The notes: generated from the sequence alone by a model not told the origin. DNA of 8,646 nt from Promethearchaeota archaeon (GCA_019894655.1 JAGXNZ010000418.1:1-8646), one strand, 5' to 3'; counted from the stretch's first letter, positions 1 through 7,277 are shown. Made by a program: numbers and translations.

Positions 1-33
1 ATTGGAGTTCCATATTTCTTTTAGACCGTAATG

Positions 34-41
34 TATAAATA
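34..41 (+). promoter_or_regulatory. TATA-like box upstream of the winged-helix/TPR gene
   Basis: TATAAATA, close to the archaeal TATA consensus. Transcription would be expected to start about 25 bases downstream, near 60-65, giving a leader of about 40 bases before the ATG at 102. A weaker alternative, CTTAAATC at 61-68, would give a leader of about 10 bases. No strong Shine-Dalgarno sequence precedes the ATG. Confidence 0.45.
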
Positions 42-101
42 AACTGGCTACCCTTTGTAACTTAAATCTAAAAAATTTGATTGGTCAGATGATCTTAAAC
101 T

Positions 102-2015
102 ATGTCCGCTCCAATTAATTACCCACCAAAAGAAGTTATAGAACCTATCTTTGGTAAAATTAACTTTGAATTAGTAATATTATGGATGCTCAATAATAAT
201 GAGGTATGCACGTGGTCTCATTTAAAAGAAATGATCAAACCTTCAACTTTATCAATTTATCTGAAGAGGCTTTTGGTTGCGAATGTAATTGAAAAAAAAG
301 AATTTAATCAATATACTATAACAACAAAAGGGCGAGACAGGTTTTATGAACTATCACAAGCCACGAAACAAAAAAGGAAACTAAATTACCCACCAAAAGC
401 AATTTTGTGGAAGAGAAATTACGATCATTGGATACTATGGATGGTTTACAATAATAATTTCTGTAAATGGGCAGATTTTCTAAATGAACCTCTTTCAATT
501 AATAATTCTTCTTTATCCAAAAATATGAATTCTTTAATTGAAGGCAGTTTTGTTAAGAAAGAAAATAAAGAGTATAGGATTACTCAGTTGGGTAAAATTC
601 AATATTCCATAATGCTGAGGGATTACGATTTAGACCGTCAATCGATTTTGGAAGAAGAAAGTAATCGAATCAAAGAAGTTACTAAAAATGCACTAAAATT
701 CTTCAAAAAATATAGAATAGTTGAAGATGAGACTCGATTTCGATTTCTCAATAACCTTTTGAGATTACCCCACGAAATAATCAAGCAATCTGTAGAAAGT
801 GAAGAAGATTTCTTCAAAATACTTCTATATTTATCCCTCAATCATCCATCACAATATCCTATCTTTATATCGACTGAGAAATTTGCTAAAAAGTATGGAT
901 TGGAATTGGTAGTTCTAGAGTTTCATGTTCTACAAATTATTGAGAAAAAAATATACCCTGTTAAATTCTTCAAATTGGAGGGAGAATTAGATGAGATATA
1001 TTATTTTCAGGCTAATGAAAAACTTGAAAGGATATTGAACGCTGTAGTTGAAGAACACATCACAAAATTTACATACTTAAATAAATTGTACGAAGAAAAT
1101 AAGGATAAGGCCTATTCAACAACTTTAGAATCCACAATAGATGCAATAGTGGAAGAAGTTTGCGGCCCTCTTTTTCATGAAGGTCTGCGTTATTCTTTAA
1201 AGAAAATGTTACCAAGCTATATTACTTACTTGGCCTACAAAGTTGAAAAAGAGAAAAAGTTGATTGATACTTATGACAAGTTAAAGGGTTTAATATGGCA
1301 TGAAGTACAAACCTATAGTTCGAAGAAATATTTAGTTCAAGAGTTCACAAATTACGACAAGAACATCAAAACAGTAAATAAAGCCCTTAGCTTAAATCCT
1401 GACGAGTTTGACCTCTATGTTGCCAAAGAGCGCGTGCTCTTTTATTTTAACAAATACGATGAATTACTAACATTATTAGATGAAATGCTCGAAAAATTCC
1501 CCGAAGAGGAGAAGGACATCAAGATTAAAGAAGCGTATATTCTTAAAGAGAAGAGAAATATAGAGGAAGGACTTGAGATTATTAATAAGTTGCTCGAAAA
1601 ATACTCAGATGATACTGAACTTCTTACTTACAAAGCTTATTGGCTACAATATTTAAACCGAAAAGAAGACGCGGTAGAAATAATTCAAAATCTGATCCAA
1701 CAAGACCCTGATAACAGCATTTATCACGATACATTTGGTGAAATGTTGATGTCCTTCCAAGATTATGAAAGCGCCAAAAATGAGTTTCTAAAAGCCATTG
1801 AAATAAGCTCAGAAGAATGGTATACTTTCCAAACGCACATTAAGTTAGGGATATGTTATAAAGAGCTTGGTAAGTTTAAGTTAGCAATCGAAAGATTAGA
1901 CTCAGGAACTAAATATGCGGAGAAGAGTAAATCAGATTCAGAAACAAAACAAAATTGGCTTGCTATTGCGAACCTTTTTAAAGCAGAAATAGAAGAGCTC
2001 GAAAGCGAGGTTTGA
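102..2015 (+). CDS. Winged-helix/TPR protein with duplicated N-terminal winged helix
   Basis: Predicted soluble 637-residue protein with no signal peptide or membrane segment. Residues about 6-85 and 95-170 are two related winged-helix-like modules. Each begins with NYPPK, continues with an I-L-W-M helix and an N-N-N turn, and ends in a short wing (YTITTKGRDRF and YRITQLGKIQY). Residues about 180-415 are mostly helical and match no family I can name. Residues about 420-630 form about five TPR-like helical hairpins, for example around LNPDEFDLY, YLNRKEDAVEII and LGICYKELGKFKLAIERL. The ATG at 102 is the first in frame and lies just before NYPPK. Its ribosome binding site is weak. The likely role, by inference only, is a DNA- or protein-binding regulator or scaffold. 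It has no receiver, kinase or ATPase domain. It converges on a thiolase gene 28 bp downstream. The gene is intact; its function is unknown. Confidence 0.85.
   Translation: MSAPINYPPKEVIEPIFGKINFELVILWMLNNNEVCTWSHLKEMIKPSTLSIYLKRLLVANVIEKKEFNQYTITTKGRDRFYELSQATKQKRKLNYPPKAILWKRNYDHWILWMVYNNNFCKWADFLNEPLSINNSSLSKNMNSLIEGSFVKKENKEYRITQLGKIQYSIMLRDYDLDRQSILEEESNRIKEVTKNALKFFKKYRIVEDETRFRFLNNLLRLPHEIIKQSVESEEDFFKILLYLSLNHPSQYPIFISTEKFAKKYGLELVVLEFHVLQIIEKKIYPVKFFKLEGELDEIYYFQANEKLERILNAVVEEHITKFTYLNKLYEENKDKAYSTTLESTIDAIVEEVCGPLFHEGLRYSLKKMLPSYITYLAYKVEKEKKLIDTYDKLKGLIWHEVQTYSSKKYLVQEFTNYDKNIKTVNKALSLNPDEFDLYVAKERVLFYFNKYDELLTLLDEMLEKFPEEEKDIKIKEAYILKEKRNIEEGLEIINKLLEKYSDDTELLTYKAYWLQYLNRKEDAVEIIQNLIQQDPDNSIYHDTFGEMLMSFQDYESAKNEFLKAIEISSEEWYTFQTHIKLGICYKELGKFKLAIERLDSGTKYAEKSKSDSETKQNWLAIANLFKAEIEELESEV
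117..650 (+). repeat. Intragenic duplication of the winged-helix module
   Basis: Two consecutive modules of 89 codons begin at 117 and 384 inside the winged-helix/TPR gene. Both start with the same 16 bases (AATTACCCACCAAAAG at 117-132 and 384-399) encoding NYPPK. Both then carry W-I/V-L-W-M, N-N-N, C-x-W and a terminal wing. Outside the first 16 bases they have diverged, so this is an old protein-level duplication and not a recent DNA repeat. Confidence 0.7.
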
Positions 2016-2026
2016 CTTACGAAATA

Positions 2027-2037
2027 TTTTGTTTTTT
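2027..2037 (+). terminator. T-tract terminator after the winged-helix/TPR gene
   Basis: TTTTGTTTTTT begins 12 bases after the TGA at 2013-2015. A T-rich tract without a hairpin is the usual archaeal intrinsic terminator. It ends a few bases before the 3' end of the convergent thiolase gene. The complementary strand here is A-rich, so it would not stop the opposing transcript. Confidence 0.5.
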
Positions 2038-2043
2038 ATGAAA

Positions 2044-3267
2044 TCATATCCTTTCTACAAGTATTGATACGATATTGTTCCCAAATCCACCAAAGTTACA
2101 TGTGATTCCACACTCTGCGCCGTCAACTTGTCTCTTACCTGCGTTTCCCCTTAATTGCCACACCAATTCTACAACTTGAGCTACTCCGGTGGCTCCAAGG
2201 GGATGCCCTCTTGATTTCAAACCTCCAGAGGGATTAATAGGGATTTTACCTCCAATCTCGGTTTGACCTTCGTGAGCAGCTTTAGCGCCCTCGCCTTTAT
2301 CAAAAAAACCAATATCTTCACTTTGCACTGCCTCGAGGATTTCAAAAGCGTCGTGTAATTCTGCTACATCCATATCTTTTGGTGATTTATGAGCCATTTT
2401 ATATGCTTGTTCAGAACAGATTCTTAAAGCTTTAAGGGTGGTAATATCTTCGCGTTCAAACACAATATGCGTATCTGTTGCTTGTCCAATACCAGAAATT
2501 AAAATAGGTGTATCAGAATATTCTTTTGCTTTTTCAGCATTACATAAGACTAAAGCAGCAGCACCATCCGAAATCGGGCAAACATGAAAAAGTCTCAGGG
2601 GATCTGCAATTATAGGATTTGTCTTATCGTCTTTTAGAAATTCATGTACATTCTCCCAAGTTCCTTTTCCTTTATTAATAGCGCTTTCCATAAAACTATT
2701 AATAGTTCTCTGAAAATGAGCATTTGGATTTAAAGCTCCATTCTTATGGTTTTTAATTGCGATATCGGAAATCCATTCTAGTTTTGCGTCATATTTTTCG
2801 AGATATGCCCTCGTTAGCAATCCCGCAAATGAAGGAAGTGAGGCGCCATGTCGTCTTTCAGCTTCCGGGTGTGTTAATGTTGCCACGTTTGAAGTTACAT
2901 ATCCAGGAGTTGTTATATGAGTCATTTTTTCCCCCCCTACAACCAAAACTAAATCGCTCATTCCTGAGGCAATCGCTTGAAATCCCGCTTTTATAGCCGA
3001 ACCACCGCTGGCAGGTCCATTTTTGATATGGTCTGCGGCGGCAGGAATTAAGCCAATTCTATCTACTAAAGCACTTGCAACCCCAGATAAATTATTGAAA
3101 GCAGAAGGACTCATGGCACCAACATAAACAGAATCAAAGTTTTTATCACTAGTATTTGAATCCTGAATTGCTTGTAACGAAGCATCGCATAATAAATCCA
3201 TTAAATCCTTATCCTGGAGCCTTCCAAATTTAGTGTGTCCTACTCCTATTATTGCAACTTTTTCCAT
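2044..3267 (-). CDS. Thiolase-like protein (SCP-x/archaeal type) lacking the nucleophilic Cys
   Basis: A 407-residue cytosolic protein covering a whole thiolase fold. It starts with VAIIGVGHTKFG, typical of archaeal acetyl-CoA acetyltransferases and SCP-x thiolases. The other landmarks are GGEKM at 111-115, DPLRLFHVCPISDGAAA from residue 222, HDAF at 305-308 (in place of NEAF), GHPLGATG with His355, and CNFGGFG with Cys390. At the nucleophile position, where relatives read C-A-S-G-G/S, this protein reads GPASGG with Pro85 (codon at 3013-3015). The acyl-enzyme step of an ordinary thiolase therefore looks impossible, although the rest of the active site is kept. It may catalyse a related acyl-CoA reaction, work with a partner, or bind CoA esters without turnover. 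In archaea this type often sits beside a DUF35 protein and HMG-CoA synthase; neither is here. The ATG at 3267 fits the family's start. The gene is intact. Confidence 0.9.
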   Translation of the reverse strand: MEKVAIIGVGHTKFGRLQDKDLMDLLCDASLQAIQDSNTSDKNFDSVYVGAMSPSAFNNLSGVASALVDRIGLIPAAADHIKNGPASGGSAIKAGFQAIASGMSDLVLVVGGEKMTHITTPGYVTSNVATLTHPEAERRHGASLPSFAGLLTRAYLEKYDAKLEWISDIAIKNHKNGALNPNAHFQRTINSFMESAINKGKGTWENVHEFLKDDKTNPIIADPLRLFHVCPISDGAAALVLCNAEKAKEYSDTPILISGIGQATDTHIVFEREDITTLKALRICSEQAYKMAHKSPKDMDVAELHDAFEILEAVQSEDIGFFDKGEGAKAAHEGQTEIGGKIPINPSGGLKSRGHPLGATGVAQVVELVWQLRGNAGKRQVDGAECGITCNFGGFGNNIVSILVERI

Positions 3268-3298
3268 ATTAAACGCCGGGATTATACTTTCTATTAGT

Positions 3299-3307
3299 TA
3301 TTAAATA
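3299..3307 (-). promoter_or_regulatory. TATA-like box upstream of the Pro85 thiolase
   Basis: On the minus strand this reads TATTTAATA, centred about 36 bases upstream of the ATG at 3267, which would give a leader of about 10 bases. Together with the T-tract at 3351-3367 it suggests that this thiolase is transcribed separately from the upstream one. A second candidate, GTATAAT nearer the ATG, would leave almost no room for a start. Confidence 0.35.
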
Positions 3308-3350
3308 GAATCTAATCTTATTCTTTACTTTTTTTTGATTTTTGAAAATA

Positions 3351-3367
3351 AGAAAAAAAAGAAAAAA
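3351..3367 (-). terminator. T-tract terminator after the FadA-like thiolase
   Basis: The plus strand shows A8, G, A6 after AG. Read on the minus strand this is a T6-C-T8 tract beginning about 14 bases after the TAA at 3382-3384. It has the form of an archaeal U-tract terminator and separates the two thiolase genes. Confidence 0.5.
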
Positions 3368-3381
3368 TGTAGAAATCACTG

Positions 3382-4755
3382 TTATTTAGGGTTTTCATTT
3401 TTAACTATTGTAGCAATTGACATGCCAAAACCAACGCACATACTACTAATAGCGTATTCATCTCCAGTTTTCTCTAGTTGGTGAACATTAGATCCGATCA
3501 ATCTGCAGCCTGTCATTCCAGTTGGGTGTCCTAGGGCAATAGCTCCGCCCCATGGATTAAAATTAGGACTATTCCAATCTAAACCCAATTCCTTACAACA
3601 ACCATAGATAACTGGACTAAAAGCCTCATTAATTTCAATATAACTCATATCATCAAACAATAAATTTGCTCTTTTTAGTGCCTCCGGCATGGCTTTAACA
3701 GGTCCATCCAGCATTATCACAGGATCGGTTCCGACAATAGCAAAATTTAAGATCGTAGCGCGGATTTTAAGACCTAGTTCTTCTGCTAGCCCTCTTGTCA
3801 TCCAGATTTGTGCTGCTGCTCCATCGCTCGTAGGACAACTATTTCCAGCAGTTAAAAACGCTTGACTTTTTCGACCTGTAATTGTTCGCAAATTAGCGAG
3901 CGCTTCCATAGAACTGTTGGGACGAGGAGCTTCGTCACGAGAGGTTAATACAGATTGACTTTCATTTTTTACAACATTATTGTTTTCGTCTAGCATAGGT
4001 TTTCCGTTTTCATCAAGCTTTGGACACCAAATTGGCTCAATTTCTTTTCCTCTGTCATCCCATGCTTTTGCTGCTTTTTGATGGGAAAGTAAAGAGAGCT
4101 TATCTAATTCTTGCTTTAATTTATCTTTTAATTCTCCCTTGAACTCATTGGGCGTTATCCCATTATGTTTAGAGAAATAGTGTATCCCTAACACATGCGC
4201 ACTTGTAATTTGTCCAGCCAGAGATGTATTATACTCTTTCAATTTTGCAGCAACTTCGGGATTCGTTAAGATTTTCTTATTGGGAGCAATCATTAAAGGT
4301 TTTCCCAATTCTTCATTAAAAACAAACGTGTCAGACATAATAGAGTATTTGTTTTGAATTTCTATTCCCCCGCAAATGACCGCATCGTGCACACCACTAG
4401 CGACTGCTTGCCACGCAGATAATACTGCTTGAGCACCACTCGCACAGTGTCTATTGAGACTCATCCCTCCCACACTAACAGGAAGGTGTGCACCTAATGC
4501 TGCATTTCGTCCAATATCTATTGCGCATTCACCGATTTGACTGTTGCATGAAACTATAGAATCACCGAGAAGGCTCATATCAAAATCATTTCGCTTTTTT
4601 AAAGCTTCATAACAATGTATTATTAGATCATCTCCTCTATGCCTTACTATGGTCCCTCCCCTCTTTCCAATTGGAGTCCGCACATAATCGACCAAGACAG
4701 GTTCCCGTTGTGGATCTTTAAAATATTTTTCATATATACTTATTGCTTCTGTCAT
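3382..4755 (-). CDS. Thiolase family acetyl-CoA acyltransferase (FadA-like)
   Basis: A 457-residue thiolase, expected to cleave 3-ketoacyl-CoA with CoA or to condense two acetyl-CoA in the cytosol. The catalytic set is complete: NRHCASG with the nucleophile Cys104, INEAF at 375-379, GHPTGMTG with His410, and CVGFG with Cys440. The start reads PVLVDYVRTPIGKRGG, as in FadA and acetyl-CoA acetyltransferases. It is longer than the usual 390-400 residues. The extra length lies in the loop domain at about 150-280, which includes a charged stretch of D-E-N and G-K-P repeats at 247-262 (LDENGKPMLDENNN). It is the upstream member of a same-strand pair with another thiolase, 114 bp apart, and diverges from a histidine kinase gene. 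The pathway is inferred: beta-oxidation or acetoacetyl-CoA formation. Chain-length preference cannot be read from the sequence. Confidence 0.93.
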   Translation of the reverse strand: MTEAISIYEKYFKDPQREPVLVDYVRTPIGKRGGTIVRHRGDDLIIHCYEALKKRNDFDMSLLGDSIVSCNSQIGECAIDIGRNAALGAHLPVSVGGMSLNRHCASGAQAVLSAWQAVASGVHDAVICGGIEIQNKYSIMSDTFVFNEELGKPLMIAPNKKILTNPEVAAKLKEYNTSLAGQITSAHVLGIHYFSKHNGITPNEFKGELKDKLKQELDKLSLLSHQKAAKAWDDRGKEIEPIWCPKLDENGKPMLDENNNVVKNESQSVLTSRDEAPRPNSSMEALANLRTITGRKSQAFLTAGNSCPTSDGAAAQIWMTRGLAEELGLKIRATILNFAIVGTDPVIMLDGPVKAMPEALKRANLLFDDMSYIEINEAFSPVIYGCCKELGLDWNSPNFNPWGGAIALGHPTGMTGCRLIGSNVHQLEKTGDEYAISSMCVGFGMSIATIVKNENPK

Positions 4756-4775
4756 ACATCTTCACATTATATTAG

Positions 4776-4783
4776 ATTTTATA
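4776..4783 (-). promoter_or_regulatory. TATA box giving a near-leaderless FadA-like thiolase transcript
   Basis: On the minus strand this reads TATAAAAT. Its centre lies about 25 bases upstream of the ATG at 4755, the usual TATA-to-start distance in archaea. Transcription would therefore begin at or within a few bases of the ATG. No Shine-Dalgarno-like sequence precedes that ATG, which agrees with a leaderless message. Confidence 0.5.
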
Positions 4784-4891
4784 GAATCAAATGTTTGCTA
4801 AATATTAAATTCTTTTTTTAAAAACCAAACTCCTTAAAAAAATGCATTTATAGTCAATTTTTAAATACTGTACCACTAGAAAGAGTGAATC

Positions 4892-4899
4892 TTATATAT
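4892..4899 (+). promoter_or_regulatory. Distal TATA-like box for the histidine kinase
   Basis: TTATATAT preceded by a purine-rich stretch (AGAAAGAGTGAAT) that could serve as the TFB recognition element. A start about 25 bases downstream would give a leader of about 75 bases that includes the T10 tract at 4970-4979. The rest of the 4756-4996 gap is AT-rich, and I found no RNA gene in it. Confidence 0.4.
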
Positions 4900-4955
4900 G
4901 ATGGCGACCCGTATTTTATTCAATTGACAAGAAGTTAAATTAAAAATGTGTTATG

Positions 4956-4965
4956 TTATATATAA
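4956..4965 (+). promoter_or_regulatory. Proximal TATA-like palindrome for the histidine kinase
   Basis: TTATATATAA is a perfect 10-base palindrome and a strong TATA-like match. A start about 25 bases downstream falls near 4986, giving a leader of only about 10 bases. The T10 run at 4970-4979 would then lie between the TATA box and the start and would not be transcribed. Which of the two boxes is used cannot be decided from sequence. Confidence 0.4.
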
Positions 4966-4986
4966 TCCATTTTTTTTTTAATTACT

Positions 4987-4990
4987 AGGG
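4987..4990 (+). promoter_or_regulatory. Ribosome binding site deciding the kinase start
   Basis: AGGG lies six bases upstream of the ATG at 4997 and directly abuts the in-frame TTG at 4991. The spacing favours the ATG. With the TTG start the protein would gain only two residues. Confidence 0.45.
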
Positions 4991-4996
4991 TTGATT

Positions 4997-7255
4997 ATGG
5001 AATTTAAACCAAAACTTGATGATATTGATAATACTTTTTCGATGTTATTAAAGAGTATTCCAATACCAGCTTTAATTTGGAAAAAAATGAACAATTCTTT
5101 GACGCTTGTATATAGTAACGACGAAAGCTCTAGAATTAGTGGAGGAACAATTAAAGAATATATTGGAAGGAAAGCCTTTGATATATACAAAAATAACTCT
5201 CAGATTTTAAAAGTGATGCAGGAATGTGCTTTAAATAACCAGAAATTTAATTATACTATTGATAATGGTAATCCAATCATAGATAATGGAATTTCATATA
5301 AAATTTCTTTTGAACTTATTGCTCCTGATACGATTGTTCAGTATTTTACTGATAACTCTTCGGTTAATAAGAAAATCCATAAAACTAGAGAGGTAAATTT
5401 AATAGAGTCAGAAGAAAAATATAGAATTCTTTCGGAAAACTCTGATGATTTAATTACACTCTATGATGAGAAATTTAGGGTTATTTACATAAATGTTGAA
5501 AGCCATTCTAGAGTTTTGGGATATCCTGCTAAAAAGTTTTTAAAAGCCTCGTTTAAAAATATTATTGCGCATAAGGATGATGTAATTCCTTTGATTAACG
5601 TCATTAAGAAGGGGGTAGAAGAGGGGCATTATAGAGGTCAGATCAGGTTTAAACATCAAGAGGGACATTATATGTGGTTCCAACTTACTGCTAAATTTTT
5701 CAATGTTGAACCAGAAAATAGAAAACTTCTTGTAATAGCAAGAGATATAACTGACATTAAACAGTTTGAAGAAGATTTGAGAGCATCAGAAGAAAAGTAT
5801 CGGTTCCTCACAGAAAATTCAGACGATCTTATAACGCTTTACAGTGATAAAATGATAGCAGAGTATATTAATAAAGAGACTCATTCAAGGGTTTTAGGAT
5901 ATCCCCCGGAGAAATTTTTAAAAACATCTTTTAAAAGTAGAATAGCTCATAAAGATGATGTAATCCCATTCTTAGAGAAATATAGAGATGGTTTAAAAAG
6001 CGGAAATTATCGTACTCAAATCAGGTTTAAACACAAGGAAGGGCACTATCTTTGGTTTCAAATCTATGCGAAATTCTTTATTGACATTTTAGATAAACGG
6101 AAGTTATTAATGGTATCTAGAAACATTACGGATATTAAACAAGCAGAGAAAAATCTGAAAGAGTCGGAAGAAAAGTTTAGAACAATCGCTGAACAAGCAT
6201 TTATGGGTATAATGATAATAGAAGATGATAAACTTAAATATGTAAATTCAAAATTGTTAGATATTTTTGAGTTGTCATCTAAAGATACAGAAGGGTGGAC
6301 AAAAGAAGATATAACTAGACTAGTTCATCCCCAAGACTTAGAATTCCTGATCGAATATAGACAAAAGTTAAGGGAAGGAGTTCCAGGTATAAAAAGCTAT
6401 AATTCTTATAGGATTTTCACGAAAAGTGGAAAGTTAAAATGGATAGAACAATTTTCCAAAAATATCTTCTTTAAAGGAGAACCTGCAGAGCTATTTACTA
6501 TTATTGATATTACTGAAAAGAAAGAAGCTGAAGAAGAATTAATTAAGCTAAACGACTTAAAATCTGAATTGTTTGTAAGAACATCCCATGAATTAAAGAC
6601 GCCTCTCGTATCTATTAAGGGGTTTTCAGATTTATTACTGACCGTTCATAGAAGTAAGCTAGATGACTATGCAATTTCAAAGTTAACGGCAATCAAGAAT
6701 GGTGCAGATAGATTGCAAAAACTTATTGATGATATTTTAAAAGCTGCGGAATTAGAATCAGGCAACACAAAACTAAACTTAAAAAATGACAACATTTCTG
6801 ACTTAATTCATATTTGTGTTAAAGAAGTTCAAGGTTTCACTGATTTAAGAAAACACCAACTGGAATTAGATATAGAACCAGACCTTATGACGAATTTTGA
6901 ACAAGAGGAAATTCATAAAGTTATAAGTAATCTATTACATAACGCAATAAAATACACTCCTCCCTACGGAAAAATAGAGATCAGATCTGAAAAAAAGGAC
7001 AATCTAATAATAACTTCTGTAAAAGATGATGGTATTGGTTTTATAATTGAAGAAAAACAAAAACTTTTTACACAGTTCGGTAAAATCGAACGCTACGGTC
7101 AAAATCTAAAAGTAATTCCAGATGGTTCCGGCCTTGGCTTGTTTATCTCAAAAAAAATAGTCGAACTCCACGGAGGGGAAATCTGGGCTGAATCAGAGGG
7201 TAGAAATCAAGGTTCGATATTTTATTTTACCTTACCATTAACTCAATCTCAATAA
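4997..7255 (+). CDS. Soluble multi-PAS sensor histidine kinase
   Basis: A 752-residue ATP-dependent autokinase with no signal peptide or membrane helix, so it should sense a cytosolic signal. Residues about 10-110 form a divergent PAS-like domain. Three further PAS/PAC modules begin at S-E-E-K-Y/F at residues 138, 264 and 390. The first two are near copies ending in ITDIKQ, and the third ends in IDITEKKEAEEE. The HisKA domain has the phosphoacceptor His531 in SHELKTP. The HATPase domain shows the N box (LLHNAIKY, Asn649), G1 (DDGIGF, 677-682) and G2 (GSGLGL, 710-715), so the catalytic set is complete. There is no receiver or HAMP domain and no response regulator in the window, so it is an orphan kinase here. 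The ATG at 4997 is chosen because AGGG lies six bases upstream; an in-frame TTG at 4991 is the alternative. The ligand is unknown. Confidence 0.92.
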   Translation: MEFKPKLDDIDNTFSMLLKSIPIPALIWKKMNNSLTLVYSNDESSRISGGTIKEYIGRKAFDIYKNNSQILKVMQECALNNQKFNYTIDNGNPIIDNGISYKISFELIAPDTIVQYFTDNSSVNKKIHKTREVNLIESEEKYRILSENSDDLITLYDEKFRVIYINVESHSRVLGYPAKKFLKASFKNIIAHKDDVIPLINVIKKGVEEGHYRGQIRFKHQEGHYMWFQLTAKFFNVEPENRKLLVIARDITDIKQFEEDLRASEEKYRFLTENSDDLITLYSDKMIAEYINKETHSRVLGYPPEKFLKTSFKSRIAHKDDVIPFLEKYRDGLKSGNYRTQIRFKHKEGHYLWFQIYAKFFIDILDKRKLLMVSRNITDIKQAEKNLKESEEKFRTIAEQAFMGIMIIEDDKLKYVNSKLLDIFELSSKDTEGWTKEDITRLVHPQDLEFLIEYRQKLREGVPGIKSYNSYRIFTKSGKLKWIEQFSKNIFFKGEPAELFTIIDITEKKEAEEELIKLNDLKSELFVRTSHELKTPLVSIKGFSDLLLTVHRSKLDDYAISKLTAIKNGADRLQKLIDDILKAAELESGNTKLNLKNDNISDLIHICVKEVQGFTDLRKHQLELDIEPDLMTNFEQEEIHKVISNLLHNAIKYTPPYGKIEIRSEKKDNLIITSVKDDGIGFIIEEKQKLFTQFGKIERYGQNLKVIPDGSGLGLFISKKIVELHGGEIWAESEGRNQGSIFYFTLPLTQSQ
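5408..6163 (+). repeat. Tandem PAS module duplication inside the kinase
   Basis: Two adjacent units of exactly 378 bases (126 codons), 5408-5785 and 5786-6163, each encode a PAS/PAC module. By hand alignment about 74 of some 115 compared residues are identical, including NSDDLITLY, HSRVLGYP, IAHKDDVIP, QIRFKH and ITDIKQ. A third, more diverged PAS starts in the same register at 6164. The DNA differs at many third positions, so the duplication is not very recent. Confidence 0.85.
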
Positions 7256-7277
7256 ATATTTTAACTGATTACTCGAA

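Noticed and set aside
117..399. Identical 16-base sequence at 117-132 and 384-399 as a possible insertion-sequence or attachment-site direct repeat
   Set aside because: Both copies are in frame, encode the same NYPPK motif and begin homologous protein modules, so this is an intragenic duplication and not a mobile element boundary.
2757..2996. Plus-strand open frame of 79 codons inside the Pro85 thiolase
   Set aside because: It lies antisense within a well-supported thiolase, has no recognisable motif, and is explained as a shadow frame.
4639..4821. Plus-strand open frame of 60 codons overlapping the 5' end of the FadA-like thiolase and the promoter gap
   Set aside because: It mostly overlaps the conserved thiolase start antisense, ends in low-complexity phenylalanine codons from the T-tract, and has no ribosome binding site.
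4756..4996. Small RNA, riboswitch or tRNA gene in the divergent gap
   Set aside because: I found no cloverleaf, GTTCGAATC-like T loop or stable GC stem. The gap is AT-rich and sufficiently explained by promoters.
5408..6163. Tandem repeat in the kinase as a possible assembly artefact
   Set aside because: The two copies differ at many positions, including synonymous ones, and the frame is kept throughout, so they are genuine diverged domains.
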